The notes: a model not told the origin generated them from the sequence alone. A stretch of 64,000 nucleotides of DNA from Sugiyamaella lignohabitans (GCF_001640025.1 NC_031673.1:1426001-1490000); one strand, 5' to 3'. Shown: positions 9,651 to 22,274, numbered from the stretch's first letter. Numbers and translations: made by a program.

Positions 9651-12628
9651 TTATATTCTGCTACCCAGCTTCAACAGCACTGTCACATGTTAGTTTACTC
9701 TTGACATCAACAAAAAATATCACCATCTCATCACCACCAATTCCAGCTGGCCAATCAAATCTCATAAAACAGTATTTCAATCCAGATCATTCACAAATGC
9801 CATTGAACTTCTCGATATTTACATTTTCAACTGACATGAACCAACTTCGGACACTAGGACAAAATCTAAGAATATGTGACAAGACCAGTAGAACCCACAC
9901 CAGAGCCCTAGTCACCAAAAACCAGTCTGAACTCATAAATGAAACCCAGTGAACCAAAAAAGCGAAACAAACAACTCCCAAACTTCTCAGCCCGTATCAA
10001 TAATCCATGAGAGATGGATCGAACCGTTCGTATACTACTTACATGAACAACTTTTGTGAGGCAGGAAAAACGAATGTACAATAGTTAAGTTAAAACAAAC
10101 AAAAAAACAAAAAAACGAATACCAAATACAACTCAACCGATTACGATCCTGTATTTATCTCTAATAAAAAAATCAAAAAGCGACTTCTTTAGCAAGAGAC
10201 CAAACCTGTTCAGACTGTTTGCAGATAATATACTTCACGAGACTGGCACTTCCGCGTGTCCCAGTTTTTTTTCACCGCCAATAATCAAAGGCAGCTATGC
10301 AATTTTTTTTATTTGTTTTCAAATTCAGCTGTTTCTCGGAATTTTGAATGCAAAATTGGCTGTGAACCGACCAAAATCTGTCTGTAGTCCGAATCCAGAG
10401 TTCAGCTGGTTTCTGGGTGATATTCGGATGAGGTTCAGGTGTGGTGATATGATTTTATTTGAAGTATGCACCTGCAATACTACTCCTGATATTTCTGACA
10501 GTACTTTCAGGCCGTAGCGGTGCTCATGCACTCACTTTTGGGCTGTAATGTTTACGCTTGTTCACTGCTGGTTCAACTGCCGTTCGCTGCTCGTTCGCTG
10601 CTAATTCCCTGAGAATTCAGCTGCTGGGTCTGATGCTTTTAAGCAGAATAAGCCTGTGGCCGTGCCGTAATCGTTATCCCCCACTCATTCAAGCCCAAAT
10701 CTGCAGCTGGGACTGCGAAATTTTACGTTGGGAACACATTTCAGCCAACCAACCGTTGGCCTCAACGAACAGCAGCAGCAGCGGCTAATATCTCAATACG
10801 TTTATGATCTGATAGGGAAATATATCCCCAAATCCGATTCTAGCTATAAAGCACTATATAAACTATATAAGATAGAAGAGAGTCATTGACAGATTGATTG
10901 GATCGATTCTTATAATCTAGTTTGAATCATTTTCTTGATCCCAAATTCTCTGAAAACAGGTAGGAACTAACTTAGTGCATGACTGACAATGCTCATACCA
11001 GCTTCCCGATCACATAGAGACACAGTGTACAGACAAAGGTATTAGATGTAATCACAACACTTATTTCGTGTTGATAAAAGAGCAACGGTATTTAGAAATG
11101 CTAGCGAGATGTAGTCACCAAGTCCACAATACAATAGGTATCAAGAGGGTATCAGATAGGACATGTATCAGCATGGGTATTGTAGCCAGTTCACACGATA
11201 ACAGCAATATGCCATAGGCCATCAGCAGGATTCACTTCTGTAACATAAGAACAAACCAGTGCAAGAATAGTAAAAACAAAAGAAAGAATCTTCAAACTTG
11301 GTAGAATAAAAGAAGCAACATGACAGTTACAAGACTAGGCACAACAAGAACAGAGCCAATACCACCAATAGCAGGCCGCAACAGAGAAACAGCAACATCA
11401 TTATCAAACAACAATAATCTCCAAATATCAACAGACAGGACAATACATTCAACAGCAACAGCATTAGCATCCTACCCACTACGAGATGCTAAATGTTAAC
11501 AACATATCCACATTAGTATCATACCAATGCCATCTCCGAATAAAGTCCGAAGATCAAGTCGCCATATAAAACCACCACTGACATAATTTCAAACAACAAG
11601 TAGGGGGTACATTTAATAACAGGGTATTAAAAAACAAAATCGATCAGTCAAGTCAACACTCCCAAGAAACAGACCTATTAGCAGTATCTTCAGTCATGAA
11701 GGCGAAAACAAGGTGAAGCAAAACTGTCAGTGTCGAATGGGTATTCTAGTAGTATAAGTCGTTTGTAAATCCAAATAGTTTGATAGTCTTAGGTGTGTAT
11801 CCACAAGCTTAATCCAGAAAACGAGACAGAGTCTCACCATAAACAAAATGATGATAGATGAACAACAAATATTTGTTTTAGTGTCATACTGAATTCCGTG
11901 ACGGTCACTATAATTGATATCCATGAGTGGTATTTTCGATCGAAAGGCTTGAGCACGTTTGTTAAACATAACGGATATACTGAATATTATCAGCAGCTCC
12001 AGACCAGCCTATCAGAGCACCGATATACTTGAGACAGCTAAAATATTCGGCAAAACACAACAATCCCCCAAATGAATCCATCATATAGGCTTGTAAGTCA
12101 TGATCAAATCATGAGAGCACTATTTGGAACTGAAAACCACTTTATCACAACCTATCAACGTGGTGGTTCGTATGGTAACGTGTACAAAACCAGTCAGAAC
12201 ACCAGATTCAAACAAAGACGACACCCTAATTAGAAACGAACCAAACAGCTGATAGAATCTATGTGACGAACTCAGCTACGTATTCGGGTTAGAGAATTCA
12301 GAGAACAGATCTTAACCAGGTTGCAAAAATATCAGTTAACAAAGAAAACCAAGTCACGCAACATGAATACACCAACGCAACAAGTGCTTGTTAGAAGGAA
12401 AAAATTTGCCATCCTACCCAACGGGGACTGCTTAGTATTTATAGTCTGCAGCCATCTGCTGCTTCTCTCTATCACCCTAAAGCAGCCGCGGCTGAAAGTG
12501 TGGCATTTCAAAGTCTCTGGGGAGCCCCAAAACATGCGGCTTCCCATACCCACCAGCTTCCCTCACCAGGAGTCCACAAACCATTATAGCTCGTGGTATT
12601 TGTAGGAGAGACTGAAAACCACAAGTAA
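9651..12628. other. Gene-free region upstream of CHD1, no GC-rich elements
   Basis: This is nearly 3 kb without a convincing reading frame, rRNA or tRNA. It holds a pair of TATA-like boxes on the + strand at 10845-10862. A markedly A+C-rich stretch on the + strand (about 11270-11480, many CAACA/AACAG words) suggests either a long transcript leader or a non-coding RNA. A 94-codon frame at 12321-12605 has no recognisable content. Confidence 0.5.
10845..10862 (+). promoter_or_regulatory. Candidate TATA boxes of an unannotated transcript
   Basis: TATAAA at 10845-10850 and TATATAAA at 10855-10862 precede about 1.7 kb of gene-free, A+C-rich DNA. No open frame follows. This is a weak call based only on motif and context. 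Confidence 0.3.
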
Positions 12629-12685
12629 CGACTCGAGCGAAGCGAGAGGAGCCACGGGGTCTGGGGCAAAGCCCCAGCAGGAGGC
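12629..12685 (-). repeat. GC-rich element, half copy, damaged end
   Basis: It lies 117 nt past the ULP2 stop, sense to ULP2. The terminal GCCGCCGGAGGC has shrunk to GCAGGAGGC and the stem reads CTGGGGCAAAGCCCCAG. Confidence 0.85.
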
Positions 12686-12801
12686 AGCGAGGGAGACAAT
12701 ACTAGAAGTGAAAATATATGTGTACATGTTTCAATAAATAAGTCGTAAATCATTAGTAGATGTGTATAAATCGCCTGGTCGGGGTGTATAAAAAGACGAG
12801 G

Positions 12802-15800
12802 TTAGATGAGGCGGGATGCGATGCGGTTAGATTTACGGGTCGCGTTTGGATGTTTAATTCTTTCGGCGCTGACGACCAGGATATCATCGTCGTCATCGTC
12901 GTCGTCGTCGTGGCTGTTATTTTTCTCGTCGCTGTTGTTGATGCTGTCTAGATGGGATCCACTGTCGTTGTTCTCATGACTTTTACCAGTATCTGAAGTG
13001 AATGGATCGGTTTCTTCTAGAGATAACGAGGCTAGGGCGCTCCTTGATTTCGTCTCAGATGCACCATTAGTTTTGGAAAAGTTAAGACTGGATTTCGGGA
13101 GAATGTCGACATCGTGTCCCGACACATCGATTAGAGTACTAGCGGATGAGGAACCTGCTTTTGTGGGTTTGGAATTGGTCACAGTGTCTTGAACGAGAGA
13201 AGATTTATGAGCTGGTGACGAAGAATTGTTTGTGTGACTTGGTGTGCCCGGTCGAGAACTCGCACGAGATACAGTGGCCGCTCGAGTTGGTGATGATGGT
13301 GTGGTCGTAGTCAGCTGTGGCTGAACGTCTTTTAAATCCGTTATCATATCTTCGTCCGAATCAGCTCCATCTTCATCACCTGCACCAGAGCCAACAGCAT
13401 TAGGAGAAGCTAATTCATCCGATTCTTTGGTCAACTCGAGAACTTTTGGCGGTACATGTTCTCCTCTGGTGATAGCCTCCAGATTCAGTGTTTTCAACTT
13501 GAGCTTGGCACGTTTGTTTTTGATTTTGTCGGCCTCCCACGCCACCTGGAGTTCTTTCTTAGCAGCATCGGTCGCACTGGCCATCAGACGTATAAACATT
13601 TGGGGGTTGCTCAAAAATTGTTCAATATAGTGAATGACGTATATTCCACAGTCACAGTAGTTATCTTGTTGGGGAACAGATGCTGACTTTGACCGAATAG
13701 TCTCCTTGTTTACTGTGATGTTGTAACGGGCTTTTGCTTCGGCAACAATATAGTCTTTAACTTTGCGGGATACTTGATTATTTCTGAATTGGCTCGTTTT
13801 CAAGGAGTCGAGAATGAAAATAACTGGCCCGTCATCGTCATCGATGTTGATAACCCTCGACCTGGTACGACTCGCAGGAGTTATAGTTCGGACTGATCGA
13901 TAACGCAACGACCGCACTTGTGTTGTAGAGTAATCGTCGCCAGACTGACCCGGTTCTGGGCTTGCTGAAACTGCCTTGCTATTGAGACTGCCACCAACAG
14001 ATCCAAGACTCGAATCTGGACTATCAACTGCTTCTCCCATTACCACATCACTACTTGGACTGGCTACAGCCTGTGAATCGGAATCTCCTGGTTTCTTCAG
14101 CAATGACGGGAGATTATAGATAATGGCCACATACCAGTGCATGGCCTCGTTTATAGGCAAAATCACGTACTTCTTAGAAAATAAATCAACCTTTGAAGTC
14201 CATCGCATAGCTACTTCATACGAAGGTCGTCCATATTCATCCTTCTTCTCCCCCAACTTATCGTAGAAAAAACTATTAAACAAATGCGTCGAGTTTGCAA
14301 TAGCTGGATCGCTCTTCATTGAATCAAAAAGTGCCATTCGCAGAAACAAATTGAGAATTGTATCGTTCAAGAACGAATTCGAATCCAGACTTCTATAATC
14401 AGCTTCTGTGACATCGACTGATTTCTTGTCAGGAAACTGATAACAAAATGTTCCACGCAATGAAAGTTTTGCAACGCGAGCTGCTAATGACAGCAGTTTG
14501 GGTGTACGAGAAGATTCAGGCGTATTCTCTGGGGTAGATTCACGGGCCCCGTCCCGACTGTTTCCAGGGGTTGATACAACTTGAGTAGATTCTGGAGTGG
14601 CAGTACGAGAAGAATTATGCTCTTCACCGTCGACAGCCAACTGTGGAGTAACAGATCGACTGGAGCCTCCCTGTCGCAAAGATCTAGGAGTATCAGCAGC
14701 AGAATAAATAGATTTGGTAGACGTCTTAACAGGGGTCTTAGCAGAGATTCCAGCAGAATCATCAGAAACTGATTCTCCAGGATTGTTTTCTGAAATAGTG
14801 AGCGGAGTGCGAGTTTCACTCCGGCCATGTACACTAGTATTAGGATTCCGGCTTGGACTGCTCGATGGTAAAACACCCATGCTCTGTCTGGACTCCCCAG
14901 AACCTCCTTTGCTGTTCTTTGACGCTGACCCAGAAACATCGAATACACTGCCGGATTTACGGTCTGATACAGCAGGCTTTAACAAGTCGTTAGCCCCTTC
15001 ACTTGTCGGTGTCGCAACCATTCGACCTCGACCATATTTCAGTCCCTCCAGTAAATCACGTCCAGGAAGATCAACTCTCATAGCTTTTAATGCGTTGTCA
15101 ATTTGAACCTTATTGCCCTGCACAACATGCGCTCTACGGGACTTTAATTCACTCATAAATGATATTGGTGCACAATTCCCCTCTTTCTTGGTCAATTGCA
15201 GAAAATAGCGATCAATGCTCAAATCGGACCCCTTGAAACGTAACACCAGAGGGTGCCTAAATTCTAGCAGCACATCGATTCTATCTTGAACAAGAATATC
15301 AGTTAAAACATGGTATTTGACCTGCTCAAAGTTCTTCTCATCAATAACCGATAGTGCATTAATATCAAGACCAGGATATTTTAATGCCCCACTAGGTGAA
15401 AGTTCCACAATCCATTGATAACCCACTTGACTGGAATTGCCATTTGCTTGCTGGCTCCTAGTGGTTCTTATGTGAAGAGTAGTGGCATCCAGTTCAAAAG
15501 GACCCAACTGACAGATTGCAATTCCAACTTTCTGGTCTTTTGCGCTAAGTCCTGCACCTAGTATAGGCATCGATGTGCGTGGCCGCGATGATGAGATTAA
15601 TGATGCTTGTGTCGGTAATGCTAAAGTTTGTGATGTTGCGGACGCTAATGATTTCTTACTGGGAACATCAGAGAGAAGACTCCTGTTCTTGGGCAGTAAA
15701 TCATTTTTCTGATGTTCGAGTATCCCAAACACTTGAGCACGTGTCCAGTCACGACCGTTGTTGATGTCACGGGTATTATTACGACCACCATCACGAGCTT

Positions 15801-16677
15801 TATCACGAGCGGTGTCATGAACTCCATTCCGCCGGTCCTGTTCATGATCACGACTCGTACTCTTAGAACCAAGTCTATCACTAAAACTCGAAGAAACAAG
15901 CTTACTTCCATGACCCCCACCGTTTGCAGAACTAGCACTTGAACTAGAACCACCTCCTACAGCCGATAATACACCCATCATTGAACGATCCGAATGATGA
16001 TTACTACCTTTTCTCTTTGGAACCAGCCTATCACGGCTGCTATTACTGCCCATAAGTAAACTTCCTTCAGACTCTTTTCGTTTTTTAGAAGGCAATCCAG
16101 CATCGCTGATATTTTTCTGCAGCATCTGGAGCTTTCTCTTACTATGATCAGCATCTTTAGAGTCAGTTACACTGGATCGTCGTTCACCAGGCCTTATGCT
16201 ACCACCACCCAATACAGTAGAACCTCTATTAACCCGAGAATCCAGATTGTTCTGAGGTACATGACTGCCTGTCCGCCATATACCGTTTCGAGCCGAAGAA
16301 GAAGACCCTCCCAGTCGGCCGTTCTGACTGGAATTAGACCCTAGAGATGGTAACAGATCCAAATCCAGCGTTGTTGGATTTCTATAACTAAGCGGTTCGC
16401 CTCGACTGACCGGCTGTACACCTTTCCTCAGCGAGCTGAACGACTCGCTGGCCCTGAGTTTCCTAGGCCGTGAGCCATTTATCAGCTAAAACTGTTAATA
16501 CCAACACCCAACACCCAAAAAAGCTACTATCGCACTACCCATGACCCCTCCAACAACGACTCGAGCGTAGCGAGAGGAGCCACGGGGTCTGGGGCAGAGC
16601 CCCAGCCGCCGGAGGCGCATCGTCCCCCTACTCGTATCACTTACCATGACATCACTCTCGTCCTTGCGAGAGCCCAT
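12802..16677 (-). CDS. ULP2: SUMO-specific cysteine protease Ulp2/Smt4 type
   Basis: This nuclear protease dismantles SUMO and poly-SUMO chains. An 11-codon first exon (16677-16645, ATG) joins exon 2 (16485-12802) in phase 0, giving about 1,238 residues. Exon 2 alone has no ATG near its start, so the tiny exon supplies the initiator. The C48 peptidase core spans about residues 690-985: LNDTILNLFLR substrate-side motif, catalytic His794 in HWY, Asp904 in FILDSLK and Cys957 in DCGIYV. Long Ser/Asn/Arg-rich N-terminal and acidic C-terminal arms, including a nine-Asp run, are typical of Ulp2 rather than Ulp1 and may carry nuclear targeting and SUMO-interaction sites. Confidence 0.93.
16486..16644 (-). 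other. ULP2 intron (159 nt) holding a half GC-rich element
   Basis: The 5' site is GTAAGT (16644-16639), the branch box is TATTAAC (16500-16494), and the 3' AG ends at 16486. An earlier AG immediately after the branch box would place a TAG in frame. The splice is phase 0. Confidence 0.85.
16557..16616 (-). repeat. GC-rich element, half copy, intronic
   Basis: It lies inside the ULP2 intron and reads GCCTCC-first in the ULP2 direction, unlike the antisense copies in the CHD1 and TAF2 introns. Confidence 0.9.
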
Positions 16678-17101
16678 TTTGCAGTAGCTAAGTTCGTGCC
16701 TGTGTTACTAGTACCCCGTGCCACCAAGACTCCATTAGATCAGGATGTCACACGGGTCGAAGTTTATAGTTTGGATGCTAACCGGGTGTTGAGACGGTCC
16801 TAATATTCCTGTATGAAGATTGACGTGATCCCTGAAAACCAGTGAGACGATTTCGTTTATTTTCAGACCGGAAGCACGGCCCTCGACTATGATTCTCTCT
16901 GCTCCTGAAACTGTCAAGTGTTAGACTGCCTATTGCACAACAAACTTTTCGTGGTTGGTAACGTATTTTCGGCTTTGGGTCAATATTATTATTTGTGATG
17001 AAGCCTATATTGAAACAAGCGCGCTTCTCACCCGCGCATGCTCGGACTCTTCAGTGCGTCATGCGTCATCCCTGCCGGTTTAATATCGAGGATCCCTGAT
17101 G

Positions 17102-17161
17102 GCCTCCGGCGGCTGGGGCTCCGCCCCAGACCCCGCTGCTCCTCTCGCTTCGCTCGAGTCG
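17102..17161 (+). repeat. GC-rich element, half copy
   Basis: This forward half copy has the CTCTCGCTTCGCTCGAG hairpin. It sits about 430 bp upstream of the ULP2 start. Confidence 0.9.
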
Positions 17162-18157
17162 GTGTTTGGCGGTCCCTTGTAATTTTTGTCGTTTTTTGGG
17201 ATGAGATACAATCTGGGAGTCCCGGTATATAGGTATTTTCACGTATGGTCTTCTAAATTATATTAATATCCATGCGTATGGCCAGGTGCAGTCATATTCC
17301 ATGGAAAAAAGAGAGACATTGGCGGGTGGTAGGTTGACATTTTGACTTTTATTTAGCTTTCTAGCATAGAAACTCAGCCTGGAACCCTTTAGATAGCTTG
17401 AGAAAGAATTTGCGGTAGGGTGATAGTATGTCTGGTAACAAGTTAATGTATCGTCTAGCTGTGGACTGTTATATTTTTGTCATAATTATTTTTTATTTAG
17501 GATAGTGTGTGGAAATAGTAGTTAAGTAGTTGGGTCATAGTCAAGAAGACTTTCTCAGAAGTATCGAGACTATGACGTTTGTTTCAGTGTCTTACATAAG
17601 GCGAAGTGAGTTTAATGCTATATTTATACACAGTAGGCAGTAGCTTGTTGTTAAATTACATATTTAATTACATTTTATATTGGGAAATGGAATCCGCCAG
17701 GTTTTTTAATGCGTCTCTGACACTTTATGTTCATCGGGCCCTTTTTTTACTAACCTCAGATGCGCTCTACCAAAATTAGATTTTGGCATAGCTATGACCA
17801 CCTTCTTCACTGTAGCCCTCTAAATTCCATTCAGGAATAATTCTTTATGCCAGTCTGTTTCAAGCTGAGCTTGTATGCGTATGAATCACTCTGAAGTGTT
17901 ATTTTGCCATATTTACTTGGACTGTTAATTCTAACAGCATTAGCTCCCTCCTACTAAGTTCCATATGAATTCAGCATTAAATTCTCTGATTGTACTCCAA
18001 CTGTGCTTTCTAAATATCACCGGAGGGGGTAACAGTGGTCATTGGATCTACTGTTTTGAAGGCAAGGGGGTTAATATATTTTCAGTACGCTTGAACCAAT
18101 TGCTGGGTCATTCATCGACCCTGTGTGTCCAATTCCTTTTGCTTACGGTACTAGAAA

Positions 18158-18212
18158 CTCCTGCGAAGCAGGAGCAACCAGGGTCTGGGGCGGAGCCCCA
18201 GCCGCCGGAGGC
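18158..18212 (-). repeat. GC-rich element, half copy, GCAGGAG-hairpin type
   Basis: It begins CTCCTGCGAAGCAGGAG and ends GCCGCCGGAGGC, in the middle of the desert. Confidence 0.9.
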
Positions 18213-19518
18213 ACCTGTTTCAAGTCCTGTAGGTTCACAGCCGACTAACTAAATTATTTAGCGTTCGTTCATATTCTAGAGACTAAATAATTCAACCCTG
18301 AGAGCCATAAATTGACTGCTGAAATGACTGACTTTGGCTTTCCAAGTAAATAAGAATGGCCATTTGGATATTGTAAAATATCCACTGTTAGCATATTCTT
18401 AAACGTTGCGCCCGTTTAGCTACTTTTGCCTCTATGCCGTATGGAATAGCAGTCTTAATACTTAGTAAAATTAATGAAAGCTGCTGTGTCATAGCTTGAG
18501 ACAATAAACTGCGGCATCTTGTAGCACAACAAATAGTATTTTGATTCAATCATGGTCAAGCATAAATAATCCTTGGAGAAGTATATTATAGTTAGAAGGA
18601 CATTTGAAATATTGAGATTATGGCACTGAAACGTACTTATCATAATATAAGCTATAAGTATATTGAAATATCGTGAGATCTTCTTTTAAAGTTGATCGGT
18701 AAATATCCCCTGAAAATGCCCAGGGGAGCATCCTTATCTTGCATATATGCATCCACCTCGCATCTCATATCTGTACGAAGATTATCGGTCAGGGGCCTAT
18801 GGTTCTTCGTCTCGAAGCATCATTGAAATTTGTAGATAAGGGTCATGATTGAGCTATTGAATTGGTATCTACAATTCTAAATACAATATGCTCATCTTCA
18901 CGTATTAAGAGAAATTTCAAGTAGCTGGGTTTAAATAGGGCTGATTCAGCTGCATCACTTCTTCTAGATCACTGTTAAGACTAAGGTTTGAGATAACTAG
19001 TCATACAATACAAATATCGGTTCATTTAGTGCCGTGAATTCTTCAGCTCGATATAAACAGCTTTTGTTTTGCAATAAATAGTCCCAGTCGTGATATTGAC
19101 TCAGACTGTTTTACCATCACTTAATTCCGCAAGATTGAATTTCTGTTAGGGTTGACATACAGAGGAATCACTGGTGGAATGAAATATAATAATAATATAT
19201 ACAATTGATAGTAAATTTCAAGTTCTCTCGAGTGAAATGAATCTGAGCACCACTCACGGGTATCAACTTGAAGAGGAGACTCTAACTATACCTTGAATCA
19301 GCTTAACTAACGATTCACTGCGGGGGTCTACTTGATGAATTGAGACGTTTCAGGTGCTATTTAGCTCTGAGTTTACTAGATCTGAGTTGGTAAGAGGGAA
19401 AGAATTGCTCAGAGCACCCCCTAGAATGACCTAAATAAGAGTCAAGAGCCCTGCCCTGCTACAGCCGTTCCTACCTCGATGTTTCATAAACCGTCAAGTG
19501 CTTTTAACCGCCAACGCC

Positions 19519-19579
19519 CGACTCGAGCGTAGCGAGAGGAGCAATGGGGTCTGGGGCTACGCCCCAGCCGCCGGAGGCA
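19519..19579 (-). repeat. GC-rich element, half copy
   Basis: A CGACTCGAGCGTAGCGAG hairpin is followed by CTGGGGCTACGCCCCAG, where the loop triplet varies but both stems are kept. It lies about 480 bp upstream of TIM44. Confidence 0.9.
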
Positions 19580-20062
19580 GACCCCAAACAGCGAACCCAG
19601 GACCCCATTCAAACAGGTAATTCAATTGAACCGGTGCCGAGAAGTGGCCGGCGGGTTTCCCTGCATGCCCTAACCGCTGAAATGTTCCAGGGTAAGGGTG
19701 AGCGGGCGAGATTAGATTTTTATTTTCCAGATGATCCAGAGTCAGAGAGCGGCAGAGAGGCGAACCTGAGTTTCCGGAGTGAACGAAAGCTGGGGTTTGA
19801 AAGAGACTTTCGACAGTGTTGCTGTAGATTTAGTACTGCGGAGGTTGAAGTGAAAATTAAGAGTAAAGAGGAGATCAAATAAGAAAAGTACAACCAGTAC
19901 AGATCTGATTATTATTATTATATCTTAATAATTGAAGAGTATCGGAAACTGTGGACTGAACGAGTCCAGAAGTGAAAATTTGAAAATTTTTGAAAAAAAT
20001 CGAAAGCGTTCTGAGTAACGAGTAACGAGAAACGACAAATAAAGAAAAGAAAGAATTATAAA

Positions 20063-21406
20063 ATGTTGAGCAACAAAAGTGCCAGATCATTGGCGGTTAT
20101 TAGCCGGGCTAGTCTCATGAGCCGAGCGAGTGGTCGAGCCATTGGCAACACTAATCAAATGATGAGAATGGCAGGTAGTACTGGATTTCACAGTTCTCGT
20201 GCTAGCAGAGCCGACCCACCTAGCGACAAATCGCCATTCCAGGTGTTTGTGGATACATTTAAGAATGAATGGAGCAAGAGCAAGGAGCTGCAGAACGATA
20301 TCAAGGCCCTTCAGGACGAGACCGGCCGTATGTCAGAGAGTGGAGCATATAAGAAAGCCAAAGAGGCTCTTGACAAAGCCAAGAGTGGTACTTCAGCAGC
20401 TTCTTCTGTCACAGGAAGGTCATTGAAGAAAGCCGGTCAGGTTGTAGGGTCAGCAGCAGCTACTGCTTGGGACTCGCCCATTGTCAAAACCACTCGTACT
20501 GCCGTGAACAAGACCGCCGAATCGGTGGATAAAGCCACTGAACCCATTCGTAAGACTAAGATGTATAAAAACCTGAAAGACGTGATTGACGACGGATCCA
20601 GTATGAGATATGGTGGATTCGAAGAGAAGGAGGCTCGTCGACTAAGACGAGAGTTGGAAGAGAAGAAACGATTAGAAGAAGAACTCCGAACCGGTGTTAA
20701 AAGATATGTCAAGGCTAATCCAGAAGCTGGTGACAGTGTTGTTGTTCATGAAACAGCCAAGCCCGATGGCAAGTCTTGGAAAGACGATTTCGAGAAGACT
20801 TCTGTTGGTAAAAAGGCTGCCGACTTGAAAATGATGTACGAAGAGTCTGAAAACGGGTTTGTGTCTACCATTAGATCCATTGGTGATACTATTGGCTCTT
20901 TCTTCGCTGAGACTGAGAGTGGTAAAGTTGTTCGTCTGTTCAAGCAAATGGACCCTTCATTCAGCCAAGACGAGTTCCTGAAGGACGTTCGTCAGTACAT
21001 TCTTCCCGAGGTGCTCGATGCCTATGTCAAGGGTGATAAAGAGACCCTTGGAATCTGGCTCTCTGAAGCACCTCTCAATATCTGGGCTGCTTCAGCCAAG
21101 CAATACCAAGAACAAGGTCTGTACTCTGCCGGCCGAGTTCTCGATATCCGAGGAGTTGACATTCTCAGCGCCAAACTCCTTCAACCGGCCGACATTCCTG
21201 TGTATGTCATTGGCTGTAGAGCCCAAGAAGTCCATCTCTACAAAAACATTAAGACCGACGAGATCGCTGCCGGTGTCGAAGACGCCATCCAGCTCACCAC
21301 GTACGCCATGGTCATGACCCGTATCCCCGAAGACATGGACAACCCCGAGACCAAGGGCTGGAAGCTCCTTGAGCTCGTGCGTGGCCAGTCGCGCCAATGG
21401 ACTTAA
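20063..21406 (+). CDS. TIM44: Mitochondrial import subunit TIM44
   Basis: This peripheral inner-membrane protein tethers mtHsp70 and its J-proteins to the TIM23 channel and so drives matrix import. The 447-residue frame starts with an Arg/Ser-rich, acid-free presequence of about 50 residues. A charged helical N-domain follows with ELQNDIKALQDE and coiled-coil segments, including EARRLRRELEEKKRLEEELR. The C-terminal Tim44 domain spans about residues 275-440 and contains KQMDPSFSQDEFLKDVRQYILPEVLDAY-type sequence and a closing EDMDNPETKGWKLLELVR. Length matches the yeast family (about 430). No intron. It converges on the zinc-finger gene. Confidence 0.97.
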   Translation: MLSNKSARSLAVISRASLMSRASGRAIGNTNQMMRMAGSTGFHSSRASRADPPSDKSPFQVFVDTFKNEWSKSKELQNDIKALQDETGRMSESGAYKKAKEALDKAKSGTSAASSVTGRSLKKAGQVVGSAAATAWDSPIVKTTRTAVNKTAESVDKATEPIRKTKMYKNLKDVIDDGSSMRYGGFEEKEARRLRRELEEKKRLEEELRTGVKRYVKANPEAGDSVVVHETAKPDGKSWKDDFEKTSVGKKAADLKMMYEESENGFVSTIRSIGDTIGSFFAETESGKVVRLFKQMDPSFSQDEFLKDVRQYILPEVLDAYVKGDKETLGIWLSEAPLNIWAASAKQYQEQGLYSAGRVLDIRGVDILSAKLLQPADIPVYVIGCRAQEVHLYKNIKTDEIAAGVEDAIQLTTYAMVMTRIPEDMDNPETKGWKLLELVRGQSRQWT

Positions 21407-21494
21407 ACTCGCACCCCTCTCGCATCTTTTATCCTGTATATTCTGCCTGTACATAGTAATAATTACCGCATAGACTGCTGACTGGGCCCGTGCT

Positions 21495-21636
21495 GCCTCC
21501 GGCGGCTGGGGCTGCGCCCCAGACCCCCCGGCTCCTCTCGCTGCGCTCGAGTCGGGCGTCGACGGGCCACTGTCTACGGAATCTCCTGCGAAGCAGGAGC
21601 AACGGGGTCTGGGGCGCAGCCCCAGCCGCCGGAGGC
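21495..21636 (+). repeat. GC-rich foldback element, full copy
   Basis: It occupies most of the 243 bp between the TIM44 stop (89 nt away) and the zinc-finger stop (14 nt away). Both arms carry matched loop changes (GGGGCTGCGCCCC and GGGGCGCAGCCCC), so the two arms remain mirror images. Confidence 0.92.
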
Positions 21637-21649
21637 AGGTAGGCCCCCC

Positions 21650-22274
21650 TTACGTTTTCGGTTTCCGTTTCTTGAAAAGCGGTTTTTTGGGCTCCGGTTT
21701 AGCGTCGCCCTCTTGTTTTAGGGGTTGTGGAGGTGATGTGAGTGTGAGGTCGTCGTCGGGGAGGAGGACTTTGTCTTGGATGCGCCAGGCGTCGGAGAAG
21801 CCTTTGGACGTTCGCAGTTGCACTTTCTTTTTGGGTTGGTCAGGTGTCGGGTCTTCGATGGCAAGTGAAGCCGGATGTGGATCTGGATCGCGCTCACGTT
21901 TACGAATGGCGTTGATTGTGGGGTCAGTGGGTTTGAGAACAGCCGGTCGAACTACCGTTGGCGAGTCAGTCGATGTGGATAGGCCATGGGATTTGATTTG
22001 TCCGTCTCCATTTTTTTGTTCTTCTTCTGCTGCCACTGATTGGTCTGGTTGTTGAACGGCAAGTCTGGCTTCTTTTTCTCGGATCTGGTTCTCCTTGTGA
22101 AGCTGTTGTAGCTGGCGTTGAATAGCGGACTTGTGTTTCCAGGTCGCTTCGTGCTGAGCACGGCTAATCTTAGAATCAACCACAAACTGTACCTTGTTAG
22201 TAATTTGTCAATTTCTAATAAAATTTCCATTTAAAACTTACTGTCTGGCATGGTTTACACCAGTATTTCGCCAT
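21650..22274 (-). CDS. U1-type/matrin zinc-finger protein (WBP4/FBP21-like)
   Basis: Exon 1 (22274-22242, 11 codons from ATG) joins exon 2 (22186-21650) in phase 0, giving 189 residues. Splicing assembles a single zinc finger: Cys6, Cys9, His23 and His29 (C-x2-C-x13-H-x5-H). The cysteines come from exon 1 and the histidines from exon 2, so the unspliced frame is meaningless. A Lys/Glu/Gln helix follows, then a low-complexity basic tail ending KKPLFKKRKPK that may act as a nuclear signal. Fungal proteins with this N-terminal U1-type finger are related to spliceosome-associated FBP21/WBP4. A role in pre-mRNA splicing is therefore likely, though no WW domain is visible here. Confidence 0.8.
22187..22241 (-). 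other. Intron (55 nt) of the zinc-finger gene
   Basis: It has GTAAGT at the 5' end, a perfect TACTAAC box (22202-22196), and AAGGTACAG at the 3' end. It is the shortest intron here and carries no GC-rich element. Confidence 0.93.

Larger units (their letters stand above)
16678..20062. other. Gene-free region between ULP2 and TIM44
   Basis: About 3.4 kb of AT-rich DNA contains three half GC-rich elements and no open frame of recognisable content. It must contain the divergent promoters of ULP2 (left end) and TIM44 (right end). I found no tRNA-like A/B boxes. Confidence 0.5.

Noticed and set aside
12321..12605. 94-codon frame before the element downstream of ULP2
   Set aside because: No recognisable content, an atypical composition, and the nearby element is oriented for ULP2, not for this frame.
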